This document shows positions 17,114-25,274 of a DNA stretch of 64,000 nt, in pieces. The notes under the pieces were generated by a model. It was given only the letters and a program-made list of their open reading frames with translations. It was not told where the DNA came from and did not search any database. This DNA is from Winogradskyella echinorum (GTDB lineage: Bacteria > Bacteroidota > Bacteroidia > Flavobacteriales > Flavobacteriaceae): positions 1 through 64,000 of the forward strand of contig NZ_JACOQD010000006.1 in the NCBI RefSeq assembly GCF_014297365.1, written 5' to 3'. A program made the translations under genes and the position numbers. How positions within the stretch are numbered: the stretch's first letter is position 1; every line of letters starts with the position of its first letter.

Positions 17114-20100
17114 ATGCCATTTCAACCTGATAAAATAAACAGAGAGCATGTTTTAAGAGCCTTCAAAGAAATTGATAGTGGAGAAATTGGTGTAAGACAA
17201 TCCACCAAATTTGATATTCTACACGAAGGTAAAACATATCCGCCAAAAGATGTGATGCGTCTTGCTCATGAATATGCAACGGGAGAATATTTGTGGCTTC
17301 CAGGCGGAGGTGAGCCTACCAATAAATATTTAAAGAATCTACAATTTAAAATTGTAAACAAGACAGTAAATGAATTAGTCAATGTTAAAAATGATTTTGC
17401 AAAATGGTTGTTAAATAATGCGCCGGATTCTTATAATCAATATTTAGGGAGCTCTGTACAATCCATAATAGAGCGCCTAGATGAAATAGGGACGTTCTTC
17501 CCGGACTATAAGTTTTTTGAAATTGACCCAAAAACAGTTACTGCAAAAATCAAAGACATTAGACTTATTTTCAGTACTAAGGAGCGAAGAAAAAATTTGG
17601 AATTCGTACAATATGACAAGTTTCATAGTAATGGAATTCCTAAAGCTGTGCTCGGAAAAAATCATTATCTAAGATATTTGAAAGAAAGGTTCAGCGAATC
17701 AAATAGTGAAATCGGTTATTGGCTATTTCAAGGGAATCCAAAGATTTTTGATTTTGCGTCGGCAATTGGTAATAACACATTACAGAACTTTACAGTGTCT
17801 TCGCATAAGGATAAAATAAAGATTGGAGATAAGGTAATTATATGGCTATCTGGTGAAAATGCGGGTTGTTATGCATTGGCAGAAATAATACATGAACCAA
17901 GGGTTGTTGAAGTGAGTGTAGATGATGCACATTGGAAAATAGAACAACCTACAGATATTAAGGCAGGAATTAGGATAACGCACAATTTTTACAATAACCC
18001 TATCTTAAAATATAAAGTAGCCCAAAACCTTAAACTAAAAGATTTAAAATTAGGGCTTCAAGGCACCAACTTCAGTGCAACGAAAAACGAATATCAAGAA
18101 TTATTGAGTATGTCAGAGAATAATAATTATACATGGGTACAAACGCACAAAGGGCTAGTCGACTATTTAAAAAATTATAAGAACAAACAACCTGAGTTAA
18201 TAGAGTTATTAAAATCTGTAGGATGTGAAATATTCAATGATAAAGATGCAATTGATAGCACAGTAGACCTAGAAGTCATAGATCCTTTTACTTTTTTCTG
18301 TTATATATATAAGTATGGCGATGTCCGTAGGCTGGAAATATTGCAAGCAATCGCTACTAAATTAAACCTGCACTATCCAGAAGATGAACGAGGCATTCCA
18401 TCCGCTAATGCTCAGAAAGTATGGATGTTCCCTTGGAAGTATCAGAGAGTTAATAACGAAATTGATACATTATGGAAATTGTTTTACGAAGTGACTGATA
18501 ATGAAATTTTAGAATCAACGTTTCAAGATGCCCTAAAAATACAGAATGTTGGAAAGACAAAAATTACAGAAGCCCTTTTTTATGTAGATCCAGAATATTA
18601 CTTTCCAATTAATGGTCCTACAAAGCCTTATTTAAAAACGGTTTTTGGTATTGCTACTGATTTTAATAGTTATTCTGAATATATGACTATTTTAAATCAA
18701 CTGAAGCAAAAAACAAAAAAGCCATTTTATCAAATTTCTTATGAAGCTTGGCTTTGGAATAAAGGAACTGTTGCAGAACCTACAAGTTCGTATAAAACTG
18801 AAAAGCAAATGAAAACGACCAACCTTAATACCATCCTTTTTGGCCCACCAGGCACAGGGAAAACCTATAACACTATCAATGAAGCTTTAAAAATTGTAGA
18901 TCCAGAATTCTATAAAGCAAACGAGGATAACCGTGAAGCATTAAATACAAGATTTAAACAGTTATTAATTAAAAAATGGGATGAAACTAAAGGGCAAATT
19001 GCATTTTGTACATTTCATCAATCATTTAGCTATGAAGATTTTGTAGAAGGTATAAAGCCTAAAGTAAATGATAATAAAGAGGTATTCTATAAAATAGAAA
19101 ATGGTGTGTTTAAAAATATTTGTGAGCTTGCTGATAGTAATCTGAGTACTTTAAAAGTAAAAAAGGAAGGTAAACTATCTTGGGACGAAGAACAATTTAG
19201 GCGTGCTAGTTTTTATAAGTTGTCTTTAGGAAATTCTCAGAATTCTGAGGATAATGAAATATATGAGTATTGTAGAGATAATAACTATATAGCTATTGGT
19301 TTTGGTCAGGGTTTGGATTATTCAGATTTAGGTGAAACAGAAGTAAAAGAGAAATTTGAGGAAACTGGCCAAAGTGAAACGGATGCTCAACAATTTAATT
19401 ACTTTAAGAATTATTTAAAGGTGGGAAATTATGTTTTGATAAGTAATGGCAATAAATATGTCAGGGCTTTAGGAAAAGTAACAGGAGATTATGAGTATGA
19501 TCCAAATGCACCAATAAGATACAATCATTTTAGAAATGTAGATTGGATTTTTAAAGATGAAAATATTCCAATAGAAGAAATTTATGAAAAAGGATTAAGC
19601 CAAAGAACAATTTATAAAATAAATGAAAACAAATTAAGACCAGAATTTTTCATAAATAAAGGGCAATTAATTGAAAATAACGAACCAATAGAAAAGGACT
19701 ATGTCCTAATTATAGATGAAATTAATAGAGGAAATGTATCGTCTATTTTTGGTGAATTAATCACACTTATTGAAAACGATAAAAGAGCAGGAAAAGATGA
19801 AGAGTTAGAAGTGATATTACCCTACTCAAAGCAACCTTTTAAAGTACCGCATAACGTTCATTTAATTGGCACAATGAATACTGCTGATAAAAGTATTGAA
19901 GCTTTGGACACCGCTTTACGGAGACGTTTTAGTTTTACAGAAATGCCACCAAAACCAAAACTAATTGAGACTGAAAGTCTGTCTGGAAAAGTAAATGGTT
20001 TGGTTGATGGCATTAATTTAAAAGACTTATTAAATATAATTAATAAGCGCATCGAAAAACTAATAGATAAAGATCATACGATTGGGCATTCATACTTCCT

Positions 20101-20353
20101 AAAAGTTAATGATAAATCATCATTGATTCACTGTTTTAAAAATGAGGTTATTCCATTGTTGGAGGAGTACTTCTTTGGAGATTATGGGAAAATAGGTTTA
20201 GTTCTTGGTGGTAGTTTTATTACTAAAGATGACTCAGATGACTTCGAGTTTGCCGAGTTTGAAGGCTATGATGCTGATATAAGTTCAGATTTAAAAGAAC
20301 GATCAGTCTATAAAATAGCAAAATCAAAAGATTGGGATTTTAATACCATTTAA
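17114..20353 (+). CDS. mcrB: McrB-type AAA+ restriction GTPase with EVE domain
   Basis: A 1079-residue protein. Residues 1-85 resemble the head domain of ScoMcrA-type type IV enzymes (KTYPPKDVMRLA, GGGEPTNKYL). Residues 200-335 are an EVE (PUA-like) domain starting GYWLFQGNPKIF. A linker region of unknown fold spans 340-560. The AAA+ motor has Walker A GPPGTGKT (577-584), Walker B VLIIDEINRG (864-873), an MNTADKS segment (921-927) and Arg-rich RRRF (936-939). Between Walker A and B, about 690-845, sits an inserted strand-rich domain (NYIAIGFG, GNYVLISNG, RALGKVTGDY) that looks like a second PUA-type module. Family role: recognise modified DNA and translocate with McrC to cut it. Its TAA overlaps the McrC ATG. 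Confidence 0.92.
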   Translation: MPFQPDKINREHVLRAFKEIDSGEIGVRQSTKFDILHEGKTYPPKDVMRLAHEYATGEYLWLPGGGEPTNKYLKNLQFKIVNKTVNELVNVKNDFAKWLLNNAPDSYNQYLGSSVQSIIERLDEIGTFFPDYKFFEIDPKTVTAKIKDIRLIFSTKERRKNLEFVQYDKFHSNGIPKAVLGKNHYLRYLKERFSESNSEIGYWLFQGNPKIFDFASAIGNNTLQNFTVSSHKDKIKIGDKVIIWLSGENAGCYALAEIIHEPRVVEVSVDDAHWKIEQPTDIKAGIRITHNFYNNPILKYKVAQNLKLKDLKLGLQGTNFSATKNEYQELLSMSENNNYTWVQTHKGLVDYLKNYKNKQPELIELLKSVGCEIFNDKDAIDSTVDLEVIDPFTFFCYIYKYGDVRRLEILQAIATKLNLHYPEDERGIPSANAQKVWMFPWKYQRVNNEIDTLWKLFYEVTDNEILESTFQDALKIQNVGKTKITEALFYVDPEYYFPINGPTKPYLKTVFGIATDFNSYSEYMTILNQLKQKTKKPFYQISYEAWLWNKGTVAEPTSSYKTEKQMKTTNLNTILFGPPGTGKTYNTINEALKIVDPEFYKANEDNREALNTRFKQLLIKKWDETKGQIAFCTFHQSFSYEDFVEGIKPKVNDNKEVFYKIENGVFKNICELADSNLSTLKVKKEGKLSWDEEQFRRASFYKLSLGNSQNSEDNEIYEYCRDNNYIAIGFGQGLDYSDLGETEVKEKFEETGQSETDAQQFNYFKNYLKVGNYVLISNGNKYVRALGKVTGDYEYDPNAPIRYNHFRNVDWIFKDENIPIEEIYEKGLSQRTIYKINENKLRPEFFINKGQLIENNEPIEKDYVLIIDEINRGNVSSIFGELITLIENDKRAGKDEELEVILPYSKQPFKVPHNVHLIGTMNTADKSIEALDTALRRRFSFTEMPPKPKLIETESLSGKVNGLVDGINLKDLLNIINKRIEKLIDKDHTIGHSYFLKVNDKSSLIHCFKNEVIPLLEEYFFGDYGKIGLVLGGSFITKDDSDDFEFAEFEGYDADISSDLKERSVYKIAKSKDWDFNTI

Positions 20354-21624
20354 TGCGTCATTTAATTCAAATATTCGAATATCAAAAACTTTGTGCTCAT
20401 GACAAGACTTATTTTGTCAATGAAGTCATCGGAAAAAAAGTAATAGAGAAGCTTTGGCAATACAATGATGCGCATAACAATATTTATTTTACTGCTATTC
20501 GTAATGGTGTAAAGTTTAGACAGTTCGTTGGTGTTATTCAAATAAGAAACATAACTATTGAGATTTTGCCAAAAGCGGATAGACAAAAATCTACAGAAGG
20601 TGATAAGCAAAATTGGCATAACGTTTTACTGAATATGTTAGCTAAATGCAAAAAAATTCGAGTAGATTCTGTAAGCGAGGCGTCGTTAAAAAAACGCTAC
20701 CACTCACTGTTAGATTTATACTTTGAGCAGTATTTACAGGAAGTCAATTACCTTTTAGAACAAGGTCTAGTTAAAAAATACCATAAACAAAGCGGTAATC
20801 TTAGTGTTTTAAAAGGGAGACTACAATTTGCTCAAAATATTCAACATAATATAATTCATAAAGAACGGTTCCATACCTCACATCAAATTTATGATACTAA
20901 CCATACTTTGAATCAAATATTATACAAAGGCTTAAAGGTTTTAAAAACAATCACAAATAATAATTCACTTATAGATGGTATTAATAGAGTGCTAAGTAGA
21001 TTTCCAGAAATGGATGATAAGACTATAAATAAAACTCATTTCGATGGTTTAGTTGATAATAGAAAAACAACAGCTTATAAGGAAGCTATTAAAATTGCCA
21101 AAATGATTATTCTTAATTATTCACCGGATATCAAAGGTGGTCAGGATCACATGATAGCATTGTTGTTTGATATGAATAAACTATGGGAAGAATATGTGTA
21201 TCGTGTTTTGTCAAAACATCAAAATAAACATATTAATGTAAGTTTTCAGAATAGTGATAAGTTTTGGAATAATAAGCGAATCAAACCAGATATAGTTTTA
21301 ACCAAAATTAATGATCAAAATGAAGAAGAGGTTTTTGTGATAGATACCAAATGGAAAGTGATCGATCCTAGTAAGCCTAGTGATGACGACTTAAAACAAA
21401 TGTATGCCTATAATATGTATTGGGAATCGAGTAGAAGTATGTTGTTATATCCTTCTTCAAACCCAAAAATGACTTCCTTCGGATCATTTCATAAAGGTAG
21501 AGATGGTGAGAATAAATGTAAATTAGGATTCATTAAAGTTATTAAAGACTATAAACTAAACTTAGATTTAGGCTTAGATATTTTGGATATGTTGTTTAGT
21601 GATATCCCTGCCATCGATCGATAG
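20353..21624 (+). CDS. mcrC: McrC endonuclease subunit
   Basis: A 423-residue McrC-family protein. The N-terminal part is the McrB-interaction region. The C-terminal PD-(D/E)xK nuclease core is visible as KPDIVL (about 311, with D) followed by VFVIDTKWK (about 330, D-x-K). The ATG shares one base with the McrB stop (TAATG), the usual coupling of this pair. With McrB it forms a type IV restriction complex that cuts DNA carrying modified bases. The gene is complete and is the last in the island; no terminator hairpin with T-run was found directly after it. Confidence 0.92.
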   Translation: MRHLIQIFEYQKLCAHDKTYFVNEVIGKKVIEKLWQYNDAHNNIYFTAIRNGVKFRQFVGVIQIRNITIEILPKADRQKSTEGDKQNWHNVLLNMLAKCKKIRVDSVSEASLKKRYHSLLDLYFEQYLQEVNYLLEQGLVKKYHKQSGNLSVLKGRLQFAQNIQHNIIHKERFHTSHQIYDTNHTLNQILYKGLKVLKTITNNNSLIDGINRVLSRFPEMDDKTINKTHFDGLVDNRKTTAYKEAIKIAKMIILNYSPDIKGGQDHMIALLFDMNKLWEEYVYRVLSKHQNKHINVSFQNSDKFWNNKRIKPDIVLTKINDQNEEEVFVIDTKWKVIDPSKPSDDDLKQMYAYNMYWESSRSMLLYPSSNPKMTSFGSFHKGRDGENKCKLGFIKVIKDYKLNLDLGLDILDMLFSDIPAIDR

Positions 21625-21740
21625 GTTCCACCATCTAAAAGATTGCCACGTCCTGCGTCCCTATCTACCGATAGGCAGACTCGCAATGACAAGAGCATTT
21701 GTATAAGTACTTAAATAAGAAACCAACCAATAAACACCAT

Positions 21741-21988
21741 AAAACCCTAAACTACAATCGCACGTGTCATTCCGACACGGTCGGAAAATGCTATCGGCAG
21801 TATATATAACTAAAATCCGTTAAAAATAGCTGAAACCTTGGAAGCTATTTAGGATTTTAGTTATGGTTTTAATAGCATGATAATGCTATTAAAAATACCT
21901 TCGACAGTAAAAGCCTTTTTTGGTAGCTTTTTTAGGCATAAAAAAGTACATATAAAAAATCCCGCACAGTAAAACCATACGGGATTAT
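21741..21988 (-). repeat. Dispersed 240-250 bp repeat, copy A
   Basis: About 90% identical to 23756-23995, and its right end is repeated at 1-84. It contains several nested inverted repeats: AACTAAAATCC/GGATTTTAGTT flanking AAATAGCT/AGCTATTT (about 21809-21863), TTTTAATAGCA/TGCTATTAAAA (about 21867-21894), and the terminator hairpin at its right end. It has no open frame and sits directly downstream of the minus-strand gene 22043-22843. Confidence 0.8.
21954..21983 (-). terminator. Rho-independent terminator of the DUF6266-like gene
   Basis: On the minus strand CCCGTATGG (complement of 21975-21983), a TTTTA loop and CTGTGCGGG (complement of 21961-21969) pair over 9 bp including G-U pairs. 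A run of six T follows (21954-21959). The same hairpin with substitutions occurs at 62-83 and about 23588-23612. Confidence 0.75.
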
Positions 21989-22000
21989 AAAATTAACTTT

Positions 22001-22040
22001 GCTAACAGCTATCAGCTAACAGCTAACAGCCATCAGCTAA
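22001..22040. repeat. 7-nt tandem repeat (CTAACAG-like)
   Basis: Five or six units of CTAACAG with variants TATCAG and CCATCAG follow the terminator hairpin and run up to the stop of the minus-strand gene. Similar arrays lie at about 23629-23690, 24009-24035 and 24359-24410, always next to the same terminator-like sequence. Confidence 0.75.
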
Positions 22041-22042
22041 CA

Positions 22043-22843
22043 CTACCCAACAGCAGCAATTTTCATACAATGACCTTGCGCCAACTCATACAAATCACCA
22101 TTCACTTCTTGGTAAAACACAATCGCTGTCGCAGCATACAAGGCAGTCGTAGCAGGAATAGGAGCATAAGCAGTTAAATCTACAGTCAAATCCGTAGCTG
22201 CACCAACCATGGAACCCAAAGCAATAGCATCACTATAAACAACGCTACCCACACCATTTGGTGTATCTTCCACAGGGTCGTAAGCTTTTAGAGCAGGTAC
22301 CCATTCGTAATTACTCACATACCCTGCTGCTAAAACCAACTTACAATGTGTCGCACCTTCTGGCTGTCTTATATAAGTATCGGTGTTAAAATCGGGTATA
22401 GACCATGTGACTGTGTCACGTCCAGCATTAATCTCAGGACCTGTAGAGGGCGCGTTAAATTGGCTGTCAAAAGGTTTGTTCACATTAAAGTTAAACCCTA
22501 TAAACGGTTCTTTGTTGTCCACAACATTCAAGGTGCGCTGTCCACGTAAGCCAGCTCCATTATTCATCATACGACGCATAATACCCGCAACACGAGAGGT
22601 GACGTTAGAATCACTCACCAAGCGCAATATCGAAGCAAAGCTTTCTCTAAAACTCTTGCCACCTTTATTGGCTCCGCCAAATTCTTGCATATTCTCACGG
22701 GTACGTTGGTACTCTGGAGCATTCATAATACGGTTACGACTCACGCTGCTTTTTGTTTTCACAAAATTCTCACCGTTTTTTCTAAAAAAGGTCAACCCAT
22801 CTAAGGTCCCTTCTAATCTGATAAATGAATTATTTTTAGCCAT
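22043..22843 (-). CDS. DUF6266-like hypothetical protein
   Basis: A 266-residue protein from the ATG at 22843 (MAKNNSFIRLEGTLDGLTFF); an upstream ATG would add ten unlikely residues. The N-terminal 100 residues are basic and Gly/Arg-rich (RRMMNNGAGLRGQRT). The C-terminal half is strand-rich and resembles a secreted or structural beta-sandwich, without a signal peptide. I recall multi-copy flavobacterial proteins of this type with no known role. It stands alone inside repeat-rich DNA, with its own terminator and a hairpin-rich leader. Confidence 0.75.
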   Translation of the reverse strand: MAKNNSFIRLEGTLDGLTFFRKNGENFVKTKSSVSRNRIMNAPEYQRTRENMQEFGGANKGGKSFRESFASILRLVSDSNVTSRVAGIMRRMMNNGAGLRGQRTLNVVDNKEPFIGFNFNVNKPFDSQFNAPSTGPEINAGRDTVTWSIPDFNTDTYIRQPEGATHCKLVLAAGYVSNYEWVPALKAYDPVEDTPNGVGSVVYSDAIALGSMVGAATDLTVDLTAYAPIPATTALYAATAIVFYQEVNGDLYELAQGHCMKIAAVG

Positions 22844-22908
22844 AATATTTGATGTTATGATGCATATAGCCATGGCATTATAAAGCTATAATACATCTGG
22901 TTAGATAG

Positions 22909-22971
22909 CCCAAACGTGTTTTGGGTTGTTATTTTTGTCTAAGGGGATTAGTACAGCAATACTACAAATCC
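22909..22971 (-). promoter_or_regulatory. Hairpin-rich leader of the DUF6266-like gene
   Basis: Two inverted repeats, CCCAAA/TTTGGG (22909-22914, 22920-22925) and GGATT..AATCC with inner AGTA/TACT (22945-22971), lie 65-130 nt upstream of the start codon. They may be leader RNA structures or operators; no family was recognised. Confidence 0.35.
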
Positions 22972-23292
22972 GGATGTTATAGTAAGCATAATGCATGTAT
23001 GCTAATGTGCTGTGGGTCAAACATATAAAAAAATAAATTAACCGTTCGTCGATTTAAATTAACAGATTATCGGTAAAAAATGCATTTTACCGATGATTTT
23101 CTAAAATTGGGTCAATATTTTGAACGAATTTTTCATAATATCTAAGCCCACCCGAATAGTAGTTAAGAATCTCATAAAAATGAAAATAAATGAAAAAAAG
23201 TTTTCATAAATCGCACATATATAGTGTGTTATGAGATTTGTAGCATCACATAAAATGTTTAGAAATACTTATTTTTTGCACAGAGTACCTAC

Positions 23293-23336
23293 GGTCGTCC
23301 TCCGTAGCTCCTTCGGCTGTCCTCCGTCACTCCTTC
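23293..23336. repeat. 22-bp tandem duplication, GC-rich
   Basis: 23293-23314 and 23315-23336 are tandem copies of a 22-mer (about 18 of 22 identical; both contain GTCCTCCGT and CTCCTTC). They are conspicuously GC-rich for this gap and non-coding as far as I can see. Confidence 0.6.
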
Positions 23337-23579
23337 GTGTAAACACCAATACGAAGCATACAGCCAAGGAATAAAATAGCAATACTCAAAAGAGATACAT
23401 AAGCGTATCTGTTCTATCATAAATTATTTTCTAGTATCAAGAATAAAACGCACCTTAAAACTTAACGAATAATATCATAAAAACCGATTGGAATAAAAAA
23501 GAGGGCATAACAAATGCGATAGCCTTCATGACTACCTATTTATTGAAATAAAAATTAAAGGAACTAAAATGAATAGTGT

Positions 23580-23690
23580 ACAAAAAAATCCCGCACAGTA
23601 AAACCAAACGAGTTAAGTAAATTAATGTTGCTAACACCTAACACCTAACACCTAACACCAAACAACTAACAGCCAACAGCTAACAATCAA
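23580..23690. repeat. Relic terminator plus TAACACC/TAACAGC array
   Basis: 23586-23612 resembles the terminator hairpin of copy A with a weakened stem. It is followed by about eight 7-nt units (CTAACAC then CTAACAG/CCAACAG variants). There is no gene next to it now. Confidence 0.6.
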
Positions 23691-23755
23691 TAGATAATTT
23701 GCAAAAACAATAAAAACTAGAAATAGGGAATAATCTAATTTAACGATTTACACTT

Positions 23756-23995
23756 AAAACCCCTAAACCACTATCGTACTTGAAATTCCGACGCAGTCGG
23801 AAAATGCTGTCGGCAGTATATATAACTAAAATCCGTTAAAAATAGCTGAAGCCTTGGAAGCTATTTAGGATTTTAGTTATGGTTTTAATAGCATGATAAT
23901 GCTATTAAAAATACCTTCGACAGTAAAAGGCTTTTTTGGTAGCTTTTTTAGGCATAAAAAAGTACATATTAAGAAATCCCGCATAGCATAACCAC
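23756..23995 (-). repeat. Dispersed 240-250 bp repeat, copy B
   Basis: Second full copy of the element at 21741-21988, with the same nested inverted repeats. Its terminator hairpin is partly decayed (GCATAGCATAACCA in place of GCACAGTAAAACCA). Copies A and B are direct repeats, with the DUF6266-like gene between them. Confidence 0.8.
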
Positions 23996-24419
23996 ACGAG
24001 ATTAGTAAATTAAATTGGCTAACAGCTAACAATCCCTAAACAATCCAAACCATTGTAAGAAGTTCTAACCTCAGTTGGTAAGCCCGACCTTCGATTATTT
24101 AGTGTAAAACATGCAGTGAAGCAAAGGATTTAGTAAAAATCGAAGGAAGGATTAACAATTTATATATAAAATGGCTAGTTGGGAGTTTAAATTATTAAAA
24201 CGTCCAATGCCCACCATTTTTACGCCGTAGCGAACATAATGTTTAGCTAAATAATCGGCAGTCTTGATTTTTTTGATTCGTTTTTTGATCAAGCAAAAAA
24301 TGAATAGTAAAATAAAAAACCCGCAAAGCAAAACCAAACAAAATGAGTAAATTAATTTTGCCAACAGCCAACAGCCAACAGCTAACAGCTAACAGCCAAC
24401 AACTAAAACAACCTACACA

Positions 24420-24527
24420 CTATTCCTTACCAATCCTATTGTACGCACGAATAACAGCAACAGCCCATATAACAACACAGACCGTTACAAAAACGGATAA
24501 CCATATAATTATATCATTTCCGTCCAT
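24420..24527 (-). CDS. 35-aa single-span membrane peptide
   Basis: A very short frame read on the minus strand, MDGNDIIIWLSVFVTVCVVI and onward, ending RIGKE. It has one hydrophobic helix and a basic C-terminal tail. Its ATG overlaps the last 14 nt of the 62-aa gene upstream in another frame, suggesting translational coupling. The hydrophobic core flanked by an acidic N-terminus and basic C-terminus fits a genuine small membrane protein. No function recognised. Confidence 0.45.
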   Translation of the reverse strand: MDGNDIIIWLSVFVTVCVVIWAVAVIRAYNRIGKE

Positions 24528-24702
24528 TGTAAATCTGTTTTATAAATATAACGATGCCCAAAAGTGTTGGTGCCCAAAGTCCAATAAATATAGCATGAAG
24601 CTGGTCTCCTCTTAGAAATAGATATTCTGCTACAATAATAATTATGGCACAAATCGCAAGCATAAACAGATTTAAAGTACCAATAGTTTTTAGGAAATTC
24701 AT
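24514..24702 (-). CDS. 62-aa two-span membrane protein
   Basis: MNFLKTIGTLNLFMLAICAI and onward, with two hydrophobic helices (about 8-28 and 36-56) and a basic tail (IYNGRK). It resembles small conserved flavobacterial membrane proteins of unknown function. It is divergent from the DUF2452 gene, with about 100 bp between them. On the minus strand a TTTG (24766-24769 region) 21 nt before TAATTTTT may be its promoter. Confidence 0.65.
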   Translation of the reverse strand: MNFLKTIGTLNLFMLAICAIIIIVAEYLFLRGDQLHAIFIGLWAPTLLGIVIFIKQIYNGRK

Positions 24703-24756
24703 TGTGGTTAATATGTTAGATGCCCTAAGTTAATAAAAAAATTAGTAGCCTATATG

Positions 24757-24788
24757 TTTTAATCTCAAATTAAGGAGCTTTAACTTTG
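24757..24788 (+). promoter_or_regulatory. Promoter of the DUF2452 gene
   Basis: TAACTTTG (24781-24788) is a full match to TAnnTTTG, with TTTT (24757-24760) 20 nt upstream as a weak -33. The ATG follows 12 nt after. Confidence 0.6.
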
Positions 24789-24800
24789 TAAAAAACAATA

Positions 24801-25214
24801 ATGCTTATGTCTAAGGATAAGAAGCCAGATCAGGTAGTATTTAACGACGAAACGCAACGCTATGATGCGGCATTAAAGCCTTATGCTACTAATGTTGGCG
24901 CACCTGCTATTGTGGTTACAGATAATTCTACATGGAAAAACAGAAATATTAACAAGGCAAATAAGCAAATAAAAGCCAAGTATTTAGAGCTGAAGGCAGA
25001 ATATGAAAAAATGATGGAAGCACTAGAATATAATACTTTGGTGTACAATTCGCGTTATAATTTCGAACCGATTGTTGGAGAAACTTACCATTTGTATCGC
25101 GATAAGCAAGAAAAGTTCTTTTTATCTATAATAGCACCTGACGATTGTAACTTTGACTTTGTCGGTAGTTTTGAACTAAATAGTGAATTCATTTGGAAAA
25201 AGAAGGAAGACTAA
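24801..25214 (+). CDS. DUF2452 family protein
   Basis: A 137-residue cytosolic protein whose sequence follows the Bacteroidota DUF2452 pattern: KPDQVVFNDETQRYDAALKP at the start, a helical middle (KYLELKAEYEKMMEALEYN), then VGETYHLYRDK and FDFVGSFELN near the end. Function unknown. Either of two in-frame ATGs (24801 or 24807) may be used. It is monocistronic, facing the minus-strand gene 25275-26006. Confidence 0.85.
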   Translation: MLMSKDKKPDQVVFNDETQRYDAALKPYATNVGAPAIVVTDNSTWKNRNINKANKQIKAKYLELKAEYEKMMEALEYNTLVYNSRYNFEPIVGETYHLYRDKQEKFFLSIIAPDDCNFDFVGSFELNSEFIWKKKED

Positions 25215-25274
25215 CACGCTTCCAGCTTTAAACACTCGCTGCAAAGTCTGAAAGCACAATGCGTATCCATAGAA

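Larger units (their letters stand above)
21625..22042. other. Repeat-filled gap after mcrC
   Basis: No gene seen. Contents in order: a common intergenic repeat with hairpin CCTATC/GATAGG (about 21641-21695), a full copy of the 240-250 bp repeat (21741-21988) with its minus-strand terminator, and 7-nt tandem repeats (22001-22040). Confidence 0.7.
22844..24419. other. 1.6-kb gene-poor repeat region
   Basis: No convincing gene. It contains the structured leader (22909-22971), a 22-bp duplication (23293-23336), a relic terminator plus 7-nt array (23580-23690), repeat copy B (23756-23995), an array at 24009-24035 and a further decayed terminator-like segment with array (24311-24410). A 70-codon minus-strand frame (24152-24364) starts inside repeat sequence and is not called. 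Confidence 0.6.

Noticed and set aside
22383-22883. 166-codon plus-strand frame
   Set aside because: Entirely antisense to the DUF6266-like gene, whose codon use and start are far better.
24152-24364. 70-codon minus-strand frame
   Set aside because: Its first 30 codons read through the decayed terminator-like repeat, so the hydrophobic start is repeat sequence; the rest matches nothing I know. It may hold a gene remnant, but I cannot support it.
22001-24410. CRISPR-like arrays
   Set aside because: Units are 7 nt without spacers of constant length, and there are no cas genes; these are simple tandem repeats.
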